Shown: piece by piece, positions 35,110 through 47,105 of the stretch
Position numbering within the stretch: the stretch's first letter is position 1
Layout: every line of letters starts with the position of its first letter
Source: Stramonita haemastoma
Taxonomy: Eukaryota > Mollusca > Gastropoda > Neogastropoda > Muricidae
NCBI GenBank assembly: GCA_030674155.1
Contig: CM060322.1
Coordinates: 66,354,613-66,418,612, forward strand
Direction of reading: 5' to 3'
DNA length: 64,000 nt
Notes under the pieces: model-generated
The model's database searches: none
What the model saw: the letters and a program-made list of their open reading frames with translations, nothing else
Told to the model about the DNA's origin: nothing
Program-made: the position numbers and the translations under genes

Positions 35110-35779
35110 AGATCGTGTTTTGGATAGAGATCGTTAGAGCTTTGAGTCTCAGGATACTAGACTGTGTGCTGCTTGAGGAGCCAGATAGGCCAGCTAAAAG
35201 GGGTGGAAAAGGGGGAGGGTGACTGGGAGGGGCGTGGCCTTGGTACTGTGAGTACCACTACCATAAACACCAACTGTTGACATGAAAATGAACTACAAGC
35301 CACCTGGTGAAGTGCAGACATTCTGTACATATGAATAAAGTAGTGTTGAAAAGTTCAGGAACTTACTTGGACTAGGGAAGAAATCTTATCTGTATATTCC
35401 ATGATCGTTATTGTGACAGTGTCATGTGTACAGTTCAGTGGTTCCCTTTGATTATATTACATTTGATGCGATGCTGGAAGAAAACTTGTATAGTACCTAT
35501 GTGTGTCCCTGTTTATTTGAGATTCTTGTATAGTTTTGTTGTTGTTGTGTTGTATTTGTTGCATACATTGCATAAAAATCATAAGCCCATCAGTGGGATC
35601 ACCACTTAAAATCAGAGCAGTTACGTAATTTGACACCATAATTAACATATTTTTTTTATGCAATATAAATTTTTTATGCACACATATAATGGGCAGTCAT
35701 TTACCAACACAATGCCATAGTTTCATAAGAAATGGGCTTCAAACAAAAAAGATAGGATGATTTTACTATGATGACCCAG
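35110..35779. other. No gene seen
   Basis: G-rich patch at 35200-35235, then AT-rich DNA. Nothing supported. Confidence 0.5.
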
Positions 35780-35905
35780 TGCACACTGCACTCAGCTGCT
35801 GCAGGGCTGGTCCACAGAGACTGCAGTGCAGCTGCACCCTTGGGTGTGTTAACTTGACTGGGGGAAAGTGAGCGCTCTGACCACTTGGCTATCCCGCCCC
35901 CAAAT
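35780..35905 (-). mobile_element. tRNA-headed SINE, short
   Basis: Minus strand begins near 35900 with 'cgggatagccaagtggtcag', a tRNA-like A-box region. No clear B box is left. A minus-strand frame of 119 codons (35849-36208) runs through it and is therefore not a conserved gene. Confidence 0.55.
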
Positions 35906-36486
35906 GATGAAATATAAAACAAAAATAGATAAAATAATAATAATATATCTTCCAGTGGTCCCTTCAAGAATGATGCTGCCTTTATTGTAAATAAATATTA
36001 AAAAAAAAACCCCACCAAAATACACAATTGAAAAAATGAGCTTGGCATCACTCAAAGTGTCAACTCCTAAAAAAAGAGTGGCCACAAGGCAAACAGCAAA
36101 AATGACATAGAGACATAGAGCTGGCTTCACCTGAAGACCTAACACACAAGTCAAGAGAAGGTAACAAGTCAGAGGAACTGACAGCATCCCCCTCCCCAGA
36201 TTGCACAACTGGCCTGACTACAGCCACTTCACTGTAGAGGTGATGGGACCAGACTAATAAACAAAACTCTTCACTTCACAAAGAAAACTGCTCTCTGATC
36301 AACAACCCCAAAATAACACCAGCTTTTAAAAAAAAAAGTGTACTGATGCACCCACCACCACCCTAAAACAAAAGAAATAACCCCTGCAGCCTTCACTTAA
36401 TAAACTTAGACTGACCTCTTACAAAACAGACAGCAAGCTTGGCCTGCTAACCTCAGATTGACCTAGACAAGAGCCTATCTTTTTCA
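35906..36486. other. No gene seen
   Basis: AT-rich DNA with an A-run at 36000. Confidence 0.5.
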
Positions 36487-36565
36487 CAACAAACTAGTAG
36501 TAGGCACCCATTAGTCTCAAAGACTATGGAGTTTTGCTCTAGTCTATAGAGTGCAAAGCCTGGGT
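36487..36565 (+). repeat. Family F fragment
   Basis: 'tagtaggcacccattagtct' through 'gtgcaaagcctgggtaagta' matches the start of the copy at 63606. Confidence 0.75.
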
Positions 36566-36624
36566 AAGTATCTTCCCCATCCTTTGCAAACATTGCAGAG
36601 AAAGGAAGCTTTCCAGGAGCAGAC

Positions 36625-38745
36625 ATAGGGAGTAACCATGATCTTGTACTGATGGCATTCTGACTCTATCTCAAAGACATTCACAAGTACAACATCAGGG
36701 TCAAGTTTGACCTTGAGAAGCTGAAAGATCCAGAGGTAGCAGACATTTTTCAGGCAAGGATAGGTCAGAAGTTTGCAGTACTCACTCTGATAGACTCAGA
36801 TGATATGGATATAGATACCTTAATGAATGGTTTAAACACAGCAGTGACTGAAACAACAAGCAAACTTCTTGGCAAACACCGACCAGACAAAAAACCTTGG
36901 GTCACACCTAACACCCTAAAACTATGCGATAGAGAGTTGAAGATAAAGAAAAATGAAACACACAAAAAAGCAGAACAATCATAATAACAGGGCAATACAC
37001 AAAAGAATCAAAAAGTCCATCACAAGAAGCAAAGGAGAAATGAATTGGTGAACAGTGCCAGAATATTGAAGAAAACATCAAGAAAAACAACAGTAAGAAA
37101 GCATATCAACTGGTGGAAGACCTGACTGGCACAAAACAGGGAAGAAGCTCAACAATCCAAGACAAGAATGGGAAGTGCCTCTCTGATGACCAGGATAATC
37201 TGAACAGATGGACAGAATACTGCTCCAACATAACTTAAAGTTAGAGTCTGTCCCGAGCCTAAGGCTCATCAGGCTGGTGCTTATCCTGGTTTCTGTGGCG
37301 TTAAGCGACTGAAAGTCATAGACTCCCCCCTGGATAGGACAGTAGTCTATCACAGGGTTAACCCCCAACACAAGGTTGGTACCCCTTTTACACCTGGGTG
37401 GGGTGAGAAAATAGGTGTAAAGTGTCTTTTCCAAGGGCACAACGCCATAGCCGATAGCTGGGATCAAACCCGCAATCTTTAGATTACGAGTCCAACGCCT
37501 TAACCACTAGGCGGCTATATTAAACAAACTTAAGCCACAAGTACAGACTATCATTGCTGAGGAACAAGCAGGTTTCAGAGCAGGGCGTAGCACAACTGAA
37601 CAGATATTCAACCTCAGAATACTATGTGAGCAGTACCTTCAACACCAACAAGACCTCTACCACATATTTATTGATTTTAAGAAGGCATTCGACAAGGTGT
37701 GGCATGTAGCTTTGTGGGCAGCCATGAATTTGTACAGCATCAATGCAAACCTGATCAGAGTCATCAAAGAGCTGTACAACAAGGCCACCAGTGCAGTGTA
37801 CTACAACAGCAACATTGGGGAGTGGTTTTGAACAACAGCTGGAGTAAGGCAGGGCTGTCTACTCTCACCCACTCTTTTCAACATCTGCTTTGAGAGAATC
37901 ATGACTGATGCACTGGAACATCATAAAGGATCAGCCAGCATTGCTGGTAGAACAATAACAAACCTCCGCTTCATAGATGACATTGACAGACTAGCAGGAT
38001 CAGAACAAGAGCTTGCCAGCCTAACAGAACACCTGAACAATGCCTCTAAAATATACAGCATGGAAATCAGTGCAAAGAAGACCAAACTGATGATCAATAA
38101 GGCCAAGAGCATCAGCACTGAAATCAGGGTCAATGACCAGAAGCTGGAAATGGTTCAAAGCTTCAAGTACTTAGAAGCCATTGTATCAGGCAAGGAGTCC
38201 AAGCCAGAGGTAGTATGCAGGATTGCACAGACAATAAAAGCACTGTAAAAACTGAATACCATCTGGAAAGATTGAAATATTTCACTCTACTCCAAGATCA
38301 GACGAATGTACTCCCTTGTCATATCTATAGTTCTGTATGCCTGTGAATCGTGGACTTGACAGCTGATATGGAGAGAAGAGTACAGGTGGTTGAGAGGAAA
38401 TGCTTTGGAGACTCCTTGGCATCTCCTACAGAGATGGCATAAGCAACAAAGATGTGCATAACAGAATCCAGCAAACCATTGGTCCCTAAAAAAACCTTCT
38501 ATCAATCATAAAGAAGCATCCACTTAAATGGTAGGGGCATGTAAGAAGATCAAAAGGACTGGCAAAAACAATACTGCAAGGCACTGTCCAAGTAGGAAAA
38601 AAAAAGGCAGACCAGAGAAGAGATGGGAGGACAACATCAGCAAATGGACAGGCTTAGAACTCAACAAAACGTTGAGAAAGGCAGAACAGAGAGAAAAATG
38701 GGGGAACTGGTTGTCAAGTCTTCAGGGGTTCCTCCTTGGTCACCA
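36625..38745 (+). pseudogene. RT-B: divergent endonuclease/reverse transcriptase, SINE-broken
   Basis: A second non-LTR element of the same broad clade as RT-A. In order: HDLVL at the end of the endonuclease; VKFDLEKLKDPEVADIFQAR; NRWTEYCSN; then a SINE (37236-37516) that replaces the start of the reverse transcriptase. It resumes with IIAEEQAGFRAGRSTTEQIF, FIDFKKAFDKVWH, TTAGVRQGCLLSPTLFN and LRFIDDID (Ile where FADD has Ala), then GRPEKRWEDNISKWT at the end. Stops and frameshifts are scattered throughout (for example at about 36669, 37830 and 38245). It ends against a (GATA)n tract. Non-functional, older than RT-A. Confidence 0.85.
37236..37516 (-). mobile_element. SINE-C, tRNA-derived, inside RT-B
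   Basis: Minus strand: tRNA-like head 'gccgcctagtggttaaggcg' (A box) and 'gcgggtttgatccc' (B box) at about 37508-37463. A conserved middle follows with 'cccaggtgtaaaaggggtac', then a tail ending 'gcctgatgagccttaggc'. About 280 bp. It sits where about 100 codons of RT-B are missing, so insertion and deletion occurred together or in turn. Confidence 0.8.
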
Positions 38746-38749
38746 GACT

Positions 38750-38993
<244 letters not shown>

Positions 38994-39283
38994 CTTTTAT
39001 CTGCTGCAGAAGGATGTGTACACAAGACATTACTAGTTTTACACAGATTTTGCATTCCAAACTTGTTCCAAAGCAGTTTCTTTTTTTCATTTTTTGACAG
39101 GAAAAAAAGTTCCTCTTGCTAAATTCTTGTTTGGATGTGCTAACAAAAATTGTATCCTATGTCAATGTTTTTCTGTTTTAAAAAAAATTAATTCTATTAT
39201 CTTATTTTGATGGAATGCAGTTACAAGTAGTTGAAAAGCAAAGTTAAGCAGTGCTTACGTGGCACATTTATTCATAAGTGGTA
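38994..39283. other. No feature recognised
   Basis: AT-rich spacer. Confidence 0.5.
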
Positions 39284-41009
39284 CACCACACAGCCTAAAG
39301 CCTCTGTTATTGAAGACAAAGAAGGAAATCTTTTAACAGAAAATAACACCATCCTCCAACGCTGGACAGAATACCGTGAGGGATTGTATAAATACCCACT
39401 ATGCCCAGATACCAACATAGTTTCTGACAAACCCCCTAAACACCAAGATAAAGACACACCAATACTTTGGCGTGAAGTAGACACAGCTATTAAACAATTG
39501 AAGAAGGGGAAGTTCCCTGGAATCGACAATATCCAAGCTAAACTCATAAAAAATGGAGGGAATGAAACAGCAAGGCATTCACAGAACTTTGTCAGAAGAT
39601 TCACAACACCAAAGAATGGCCAAAAGAATGGACACAGTCTCTTGTAATACCCCTGCCAAAGAAAGGAAACCTCAAGCAATGCCAGAACTACAGAACCATC
39701 AGTCTCATAAGCCATCGTAGCAAGATCTTGCTGCAGGTAGTCCTCAACAGACTAAAAAACCAAGCGGAAAAACTCCTGGCAGAAGAACAAGCGGGCTTTA
39801 GACCAAAACACAGCACAATGGAACACCTTTTCAATCTAAAAATTCTGATAGAGAAGCATCTCCAGCACCAAAAAGACTTGTACCACAATTTCATAGACTT
39901 CAAAAAGGCCTTTGACAGGGTATGGCATGACGGCCTCTGGCAAGTACTCAGGCACTTCAACATTGACAACTGCCTAATTGAAGTTATCAAGGCTCTGTAC
40001 GAGAATGCAAGAAGTGCAGTTTTCATGAACAATCACGTGGGCGAGTTCTTTAAGACCACGGTTGGTGTCCGCTAGGGCTGCCTTCTCTCACTTGTACTCT
40101 TCAACCTCTTCCTCAAAAACATCATAACAGAGACACAGCAAAACCACCACACTTCAATCTCCATTGGTGGAAGACCCCTTTGCAACCTCAGATTTGCAGA
40201 TGACTTTGACCTCATGGCAGCAGCAAACAAGAACTGCCAATCCTCACAGTCTAACAGATCAAGCGAACGCATATGGCATGGAGGTCAGTACAGAGAAATC
40301 AAAGATCATGGTCAACAGCGCAAGTAATGACATCATGGAAATAAAAATGAATGGAGAAATACTGGAAGAGGTGAGCCAATTCAAATACTTAAGCTCCATC
40401 CTAACAAAAGATGGCACATCAAACAATGAAGTGAAAGCTTGCATTGCAACAGCAACATCTGCTCTAGTCAGACTCGAGAGGATCATCAGAAGCAACAACA
40501 TCATCTTCTGCACCAAATACCACCTCTACAAATCCCTCTGATATCTATCCTCCTATATGGTTGTGAATTATGGACTCTGACAGCAGAGTTAGAGAGGAGA
40601 ATCCAAGCATTTGAGAACAAGTGAGTGAGCTACAGGAGACTCCTGAAATTATCATACAAAGAACACAAGACCAATAACTATGTGAAAGAAGAAATCAAAA
40701 AGCGTGTGGGCCCCCAAGAGCCTTTGCTCTCCACCATAAAGAGGAGAAAGCTGATGTGGTTTGGTCACACCACAAGACACAACACCCTAGCAAAAACCAT
40801 CTTGCAAGGAACAGTCAAGGGCAAGAGAAGAAGAGGCCGCCAAAAGAACTCATGGGTTGACAACATCAAAGACTGGACTGCCCAACCCCTGCAACACCTC
40901 CTACTAGCCACAAACGATCCTGAAGCATGGAAAAAGATCGCTGTTGGGTCTTCTCTCATGTCCCCCCTACGTCCTTTGGGAAATGGGACTGAGTTAGTCA
41001 GTGAGTGAG
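39284..41009 (+). pseudogene. RT-A copy 3, decayed
   Basis: Aligns with 50098-51810 of the long copy: ASVIEDKEGNLLTENNTILQ, KRNL-type spacer, EEQAGFRPKHSTMEHLFNLK, FIDFKKAFDRVWHDG, NNHVGEFFKTTVGVR. A stop (CAG to TAG) then falls at 40074 in the palm. One-base deletions near 39575, 40214 and 40530, a loss near 40247 and a six-base insertion at 40622 break the rest. The C-terminal part is open (KRRKLMWFGHTTRHNT, GKRRRGRQKNSW). It is 5' truncated inside the region between endonuclease and RT and ends with a (TGAG)n-like tail. Dead copy. Confidence 0.9.
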
Positions 41010-41130
41010 GCTATTGTGTGCCGGTTGGAACATATAACAATATTTACAAAACTGCAGATACACTTATGGTGGTTGTAAAAAAAACACATTAGTGCTTATT
41101 CCATTACCTTCAATATAAAAGAATAAATAA
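41008..41130 (+). mobile_element. SINE-A 3' part
   Basis: 'gctattgtgtgccggttgga', 'acaaaactgcagatacact' and 'cattagtgcttattccatta'. It follows the RT-A tail directly, as at 335. Confidence 0.8.
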
Positions 41131-41280
41131 ATAAATAAATAAATAATTCCCCCCCCCCCTCTCTCTCTCTCTCTCTCTGTTTCTCAGATGACACTTTAAA
41201 CCTTATTTTAAACTTTAAACTTTATTGTTTAAAGTTGCAATGTCTGTGAGTTGCAATGTTGTATATCTTTGTTTGCAGGG
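41131..41280. repeat. (AAAT)n, C-run and (CT)n
   Basis: Simple repeats at about 41125-41180, then AT-rich DNA. Confidence 0.85.
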
Positions 41281-41400
41281 TATAATATTGTTGTGGACAT
41301 TGTGTACAGACATGTGATTTTGTGAGTTGCAAGGTTGGTGTGTGGAGACAGTGGAGGACAGGACAGGGAGAAAGACAGTCATGACTCTGGCAGAGGTAAT
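41280..41400 (+). other. Isolated array A block A1 (exon-like 41334-41395)
   Basis: 'ttgtggacattgtgtacaga' to 'gcagaggtaatt' matches the A1 part of array A units. It marks the start of the second module set, where array A is reduced to one block. Confidence 0.7.
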
Positions 41401-42049
41401 TACTCTGTGTGTGTGTGTTTATTTGTGTGATTATATTTGTGTGTTTAATGTTGTGTGATTTCCTTTGTGTGATAATATTTGTGTGCTTAGTTTTGTGTGC
41501 TTGTTTGTAGGTTTATTTGTGTGTGTTTCTTTTTGTGTGTTTATTTTTTGTGTTTCTACTTTTGAAAAAATCACATTTTCCTTTTGTGTTAATTTGTGTG
41601 TGTGTTGGTTTTGGGTGTTCATTTTGTGTTTTTAATGTCACAGGTTTGATGATTCTCAGGATATGTGAAGACGTTGAGAAGGAACAGTTGGGTGCTGGAG
41701 TCTGCTTCTGAGAAGTGTGTGTAAGATTGCACATAATTGTACAAACAACATAAAAAACCTGAGATTTTCTTCTTTTTTAAGCATTGCTGAAGCATGCTGA
41801 AAACATGTGCAAAACGGGGATAATGGAGTAATAGATGTGTTTATAATAAAAACAATACAAAAATGAGTTTTGGTATAAAAAATACATAACTTGCCTACCA
41901 TATGTATGTGTCTACCTCTCCCACAGCTGTCTGAAATCTGGCACCACTTCAGGGATCCATGGTACTGAATGGTCTGAATGGTCTTAAATTCTTGGCTGTA
42001 GCATCCTTCAAACCTTGAAATGCTTTGTGTTGTAAATGAGAAAGGTTTG
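41401..42049. other. TGT-rich stretch, then nothing recognised
   Basis: 'tttgtgtg' repeats at 41405-41620, then AT-rich DNA. From about 42030 the sequence matches the approach to array B at 28460 ('gaggcccatgcatttctt' there). Confidence 0.6.
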
Positions 42050-42844
42050 ACACAGGTGTTTGTTGTCTTCTGTGCTGAATCCCATGCATTTCTCTTCAGT
42101 TGTGTATATTTTTTTTTGTTTGTGCATTACAGGGCTGGTGTTCCATGATGACCAAGGACTGGTGGTGCCATCTTTTTTTCTGTGGTAAGTGTTGAGTTTG
42201 TACGTTTGGGGTTTGGGGGGGGGGGATGTGTATAGATAGTATCTATATCTATTCTGTTTGTGCGTTACAGCGTGGGTGTTCCATGATGACCAAGGACTGG
42301 TGGTGCCATCTTTTTTTTCTGTGGTAAGTGTTCAGTTTGTACATGTCTGGGGGGGGGGGGGGGGGATGGGGAGGGGGATGTGTATAGACAGTAGCTATAT
42401 TTATTCTGTTTGTGTTTACAGTGTTGGTGTTCCATGATGACCAAGGACTGGTGGTGCTATCAGTCTCAGCAGTCGGTAAGTGTTCAGTTTGTACATTTTG
42501 GGGTTGGGGGGTTGAGAGATGTGTATAGATAGTATCTATATTTATTCTGTTTGTGCTTACAGTTTGGTCTTTCATGATGACCAAGGAGTGGTGGTGCCAT
42601 CTGTGTCTGCTTTCAGTAAGTGTTCAGTTTGTACATTATGGGGTTGGGGTGTGTGTGTATAGATAGTATATATATTTATTCTGTTTGCGCGTTACGGTGT
42701 CCAATGATGACCAGTGACAGCATAATAAGTTGTAGGGAAGTCGGTAAGTTTTCAGTACTGGTGATGCCATCTGTGTCTGCTTTCAGTAAGTTTTCAGTTT
42801 GTAAATTTGGGGGGGGGGGGGGGGTGTCTGTGTGTTAAGATAGT
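42050..42844 (+). repeat. Array B, cluster 2: five tandem exon-like blocks
   Basis: Blocks at 42133-42184, 42271-42323, 42422-42475, 42563-42615 and a degenerate one from about 42697. Spacers are 86-98 nt and each holds a G-run (7-17 G) about 20-35 nt after the donor, then 'tatagatagtatctat' and 'tctgtttgtg..ttacag'. Most blocks contain 'tccatgatgaccaaggactg'. One frame reads LVFHDDQGLVVPSFFL, another CSMMTKDWWCH. Block lengths of 52-54 nt are not constant modulo three. The period is about 140-150 bp. Confidence 0.75.
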
Positions 42845-43456
42845 ATTAGGTTGGACCACGGCAGCCGCTAACGAGTAAAGCGTGGCGGAAAGTGGCAAAT
42901 TAGATCTACTTTGCACCCAAATTTCTCCATCCAAATCTAAAAGAAAGCTAAAAAAAAATATACTAGTAAAAAGTTTAATGCATTAACTTAACGTCTGTAA
43001 TATCATTTTGCAAGAATGATGACTGGATAAGTGTGAGCGATGATTTAATATCGGTAATAAACTTAAAAACTCGCCGCTACCGGATCCTCACTGGCTGAAA
43101 ACGCAACTCAGTGAATTTTCGTGCTTTGTCTTCCAACACAATCTGTCACCCATTTACTATACAAACCTATTCATAGCGCATACCATTGGAAAGAAGAAAC
43201 TCTCCACTAACCCATTGTATGAGAGACACTTTAGTGAAGTTTTTTTTTTTAAATACAGTATAATGCGTTTAAAAATTCCCTACATTTTTCGGAAGTCGTA
43301 GAAATTTCCCTATTAATCGTACAAAAAAATCCAACACAGCCTTAAAAAGCTCGTTTTTTCAAGAACAAAAACCTCATTTAAGTTTATCAGTTATTTTCGT
43401 TAAATGACGTCTGATTCTCCTTTGCATACAGCACCCCCCTTTTCTAACTGACCAAA

Positions 43457-43585
43457 ATGGCGGCCTTAGTGAGTCTACACATAGATGCTTCAGACTTGCG
43501 AACATCGATAAAGGTTTTCGATGTGTACAGCGCATTCACACTCACATCTGAAGAAGTAAATTTTGTGCTTTTATTTTGTACGTAG
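43457..43585 (+). CDS. 42-codon frame, possible first exon of a lost transposase
   Basis: ATG in a strong context (accaaaATGGcg) opens a 42-codon frame starting MAALVSLHIDASDLRTSIKV and continuing FDVYSAFTLTSEE. The GAAGAA|GTAAAT after SEE could be a splice donor. Composition (mixed polar and hydrophobic residues, no repeats) is unlike the surrounding AT-rich DNA. No family recognised. Its place about 0.6 kb inside a transposon suggests a first exon of its former transposase or of a captured gene. Confidence 0.3.
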   Translation: MAALVSLHIDASDLRTSIKVFDVYSAFTLTSEEVNFVLLFCT

Positions 43586-44297
43586 TTACTATCGAATCTC
43601 GATGATTTTAGATTTAAAAACTTATGGTTGATTGCAAGTTTATCCCTGGACTGGGATCGCAGAGAGCGAAGAACTAGGTCATCGAAGGGTGCTCTCAGAA
43701 TTTATGAGCTCGCGCAAATTTTTTCTATTATAACAATAAATGAGGGTGATGATTCTAGTCTAAATAGTTTCTAGTAGTGTTTGTTTTTTTCTTAGGATCT
43801 GTACTTTGTTATATCGTGCCGAAATGTTCGACGAAACACCGTGAAAACGAATGCAAGAATGATAACTCTTGCCTCGATCTAATTTCTAATAGAGATTTGG
43901 CCGATTTTGTTTACCGTTTGTTGTGTCTGTTTGCATGTAAGACCGCATTTTAAACAGAAATAGTGATTTAACGATTAGAAAACACTCCTGAATGCATCCA
44001 TTTAAATTCATGCAAAACAAAACTTTTTTTTTTTTTTAATCAGAGCATACAAGTGCTAATCAAATTGAGTAAAACTTTGTTCTCTCTGTTGGTTTCACAT
44101 TTTAAGCAGTGCATGAACTTTCTTCACTTCTTTTTCATTAAGTTGTTTTGTTTCACCAAACATGTAGTTAGAAAGAAAAAAAACACAAGAAAAACTGAAA
44201 ACTTTGTAATGATTTTATTGTGCACAAACAAGCCTATTAAATACTAATTTTTATCACACACACACACAGAGTCACACAAAGTCACACACACACAAAT

Positions 44298-44391
<94 letters not shown>

Positions 44392-44481
44392 ATAATACAC
44401 ACACACACACACACACAAATACACACACACATAAGATTCAGACACACACACACACACACCATCACACACACACACCCACAC

Positions 44482-44535
<54 letters not shown>

Positions 44536-44575
44536 ACACACACACACACACACACCACACACACACACACACACC
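44298..44575. repeat. (TA)n then (CA)n microsatellites
   Basis: About 95 bp of TA followed by about 175 bp of imperfect CA. Confidence 0.97.
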
Positions 44576-44984
44576 ACTCATACCTCTACAATTTATACTT
44601 GCATGTATGCACACTTAAATAAAATGTACAGACAATAAGAATATACACAGATTAGGCAACTGACAAAAATGTCCAAATTTGCATTTTTAATTGTACAAGA
44701 AAAATGTTAAAAATACAACACTAATAAGTCTATATCATACAGGCATTGCAACAGTATGTCACACAGTGAAAGATATTTCAGCAAAGGTCTAGGAGGTCTG
44801 TGATATATTTAGGAAGAAACTATGCAAAGGTTAAAATCACTGGGCACAAAAAGGATACATGCAACATCAGAATGCAACATGTAAGCTCACCAGAAACCTA
44901 AAAAAATAAAAATAAAAATTAATAAAAGAACACAGATGATCACATGAGTACACCTATGATATATTGTACAAAAGATGCTTGACA

Positions 44985-45440
44985 AGACAAGGGAAGGGGG
45001 GGGGGGGGTAGGGGAAAAACAAATGGAATCACTTGGAATGGCCTTATAAAGACATGCGCCTTGTTTCAAGATAAACATTTTGATAGGTGTACCATTTTTG
45101 TCAGTCAATTAGAAACATATATGATGTTACTGCCTATGAGGGGGAGGGGGGCTGATGTGGGGGGGGGTGAGTGGGGGGGCCCAGAATAACTTGGAATGGT
45201 CTTTAAAAAGACTCACTGTTTCAAGACAAATATTTTGATAGGTGTACCATTTCTATCAGTCAATTAGAAGCTGAGATATGATGTTAATGCTTATTGAGGG
45301 GGGGAGGGGGGAGAGGAGTGGAGTAGAGGGGGGGACCAGAATCACTTCGAATGCCCTTTTAAAAGACTCACTGTTTAAAGACAAACATTTTGATAGGTGT
45401 ACCATTTCTGTCAGTCAATTAGAAGCTGAGATATGATGAT
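44985..45440. repeat. 157-bp tandem repeat, about 3 copies, G-rich junctions
   Basis: 'attttgataggtgtaccatt' recurs three times with 'caattagaagctgagatatg' in the last two. G-rich stretches separate the copies. Confidence 0.85.
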
Positions 45441-46027
45441 ATGCCTATGGGCTGGTTTTGTGTTATTATTTGGACAGGTTTTATGCTTCACAAATTGTTG
45501 TCATAGGGGTGTTTTGGATGACTGCAGTTTGCCTCTACATGATTTTTAGCTTAAAAAAACACAACAACATAGCATCTGAGTAAAAAGTACAAGCTGTAAT
45601 ATACATCTTAGACACTTTTAGTCATTCTTGAGATTTTTACAGGAGGGTAAAGTACCCCTTTCAGCTCAATTCGCGAGCTATTTAAAAAAAAATTCTCTGA
45701 TTTTGATGTAAAATTCCATTTGTTTCCTTTGACTTAGTTTTCTGTTTTTTTAGATATTTGTTTCTTCAAAGTAGCATAAAACAATATAAAACTAGTTTCA
45801 GCACTGTCAGGTTCATAATAAGCATGAGGGAGATGTCCAAATAAGGCCTTAAATAACAAAATGACATTTTTATCCCATCTGAAAAATTTTAAAGTGGTAT
45901 ATCTCAAAAACCGTCTAAGATAATGGTATGAAATTTTGCATGCTTCTTGATCTTGCTACTATCTTTCATTTGAGATAACAAACATCAAATTCTATGACAT
46001 CTGAAAAAATGAGTGGTCCTACCTATT

Positions 46028-46720
46028 AGTATCTATATTTATTCTGTTTGTGCTTACAGTGTTGGTGTTCCATGATGACCAGTGACAGCATGACTGGTAC
46101 TGGTGGTGGCATCTGTCTCTGCTTTTGGTAAGTTTTCAGTTTGTAAATTTGAGGGGGGGGGGGGGGGGTTGGGAGGGGGGGCGGGTGTGTGTGTGTTTAG
46201 ATAGTATCTATATTTATTCTGTTTGTGCGTTACAGTGTCGGTGTTCCATGATGATCAAAGACTGGTGGTGCCATCAATTTTTTGTTATGGTAAGCATTTA
46301 GTTTGTACATTTCAGGAGGGGTGGGGGAGGGGGTGTGTATAGATAGTATTTATATCCATTCTTATTGTGTCTTACTGGAATGGAGTTCCATGATGATCAA
46401 GGACTGGTGGTACCATGTTTTTCTATGGTAAGTACTCAGTTTGTACATTTCAGGGTCATTTTAGGGTCGAGGGGGGGGGGAGGGTTGTATAGATGGTATA
46501 TATATGGTGTATATATTTCTGTTTGTGTGTTACAGGGTTGCTGTTCCATGATGATCAAGAATTGGTGGTTTGATATTTTTCTATGGTAAGTACTCAGTTT
46601 GTACATTTCTGGGTTGGGTGGGGGGTATAGATAATATCTATATATTGTATTTCTGAGTTACAGAGTTGGTGTTCCCAGATGGCTGAGTACTGTGCTGAGT
46701 ATATCTTTCTTATCTGTGTA
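46028..46720 (+). repeat. Array B, cluster 3: five exon-like blocks
   Basis: Blocks at 46060-46127, 46236-46289, about 46380-46427 (acceptor lost), 46536-46585 and 46664-46716. Spacers again carry G-runs (16 G at 46153-46168) and 'agatagtatctatatt'. This is the continuation of cluster 2 across the inserted transposon. Confidence 0.75.
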
Positions 46721-46867
46721 AATACTCATCCTGTACATTTCTGTATCTTGTGTGTGTGTGTTGGGGGAGGGGGGGGGGTTGTCATGTATTTAGGCATTGT
46801 CTAAATTTATTCCTGTGACTGTGTTACATGTAAGTATTTTTTATTGATTTATTTTTTTCTTTTATTG

Positions 46868-47105
46868 TGTGTATGAAGTTTTTTGTAAGTTATGTCATCC
46901 ATTGCGACTGCCACACAATGGCCTAGTTTTCCAAAAAATAAGAAAATGGGTTTTATCATATGGGAAAGATGTTCTGTGTACATTTTCACAGGGGACCTTA
47001 GTTTTTAGCCTCATCTCAAAGATTTTTAAGTTGTGTGTATGTGGTTGTATTTTTCTTTTATTGTAATTTTATTCTTTTATATCAAGGATAATGGAATTAG
47101 CACTT
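46868..47105 (-). mobile_element. SINE-A copy, degraded
   Basis: 'gccacacaatggcctagttt', 'gggaaagatgttctgtgtac' and the split 3' end 'atcaaggataatggaattag' (all + strand). Confidence 0.7.

Larger units (their letters stand above)
42845..46027. mobile_element. 3.2-kb DNA transposon, unassigned superfamily
   Basis: Ends ATTAGGTTGGACCAC (42845-42859) and GTGGTCCTACCTATT (46013-46027) are inverted repeats matching at 13 of 15 positions. AGT flanks both sides. If the outer bases are not counted, the flanking repeat could be AGTAT. Removing the element restores the array B spacer 'gatagtatctatatt', seen uninterrupted in the neighbouring units, so the borders are firm. Inside are a short 5' frame (43457-43585), microsatellites (44298-44575) and a 157-bp tandem repeat (44985-45440), but no transposase. 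Confidence 0.75.

Noticed and set aside
35849..36208. 119-codon hydrophobic minus-strand frame with several possible membrane segments
   Set aside because: It runs through a tRNA-type SINE head and an A/T-rich stretch; hydrophobicity follows from base composition.
37460..37510. tRNA gene candidates at SINE heads (also 5900-5985, 6720-6785, 28805-28880, 35870-35905)
   Set aside because: Only A- and B-box-like segments are kept and the acceptor stems do not pair; they are tRNA-derived SINE promoters.
39231..39715. 138- and 147-codon frames considered as independent genes
   Set aside because: The first is the decayed RT-A copy and the second is its antisense shadow; the same applies to the minus-strand frames at 49525-51885.
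42133..42615. Cysteine/tryptophan-rich reading of array B blocks (CSMMTKDWWC) as a small secreted peptide or toxin-like exon
   Set aside because: No signal peptide, block lengths differ modulo three, and other frames are equally open.
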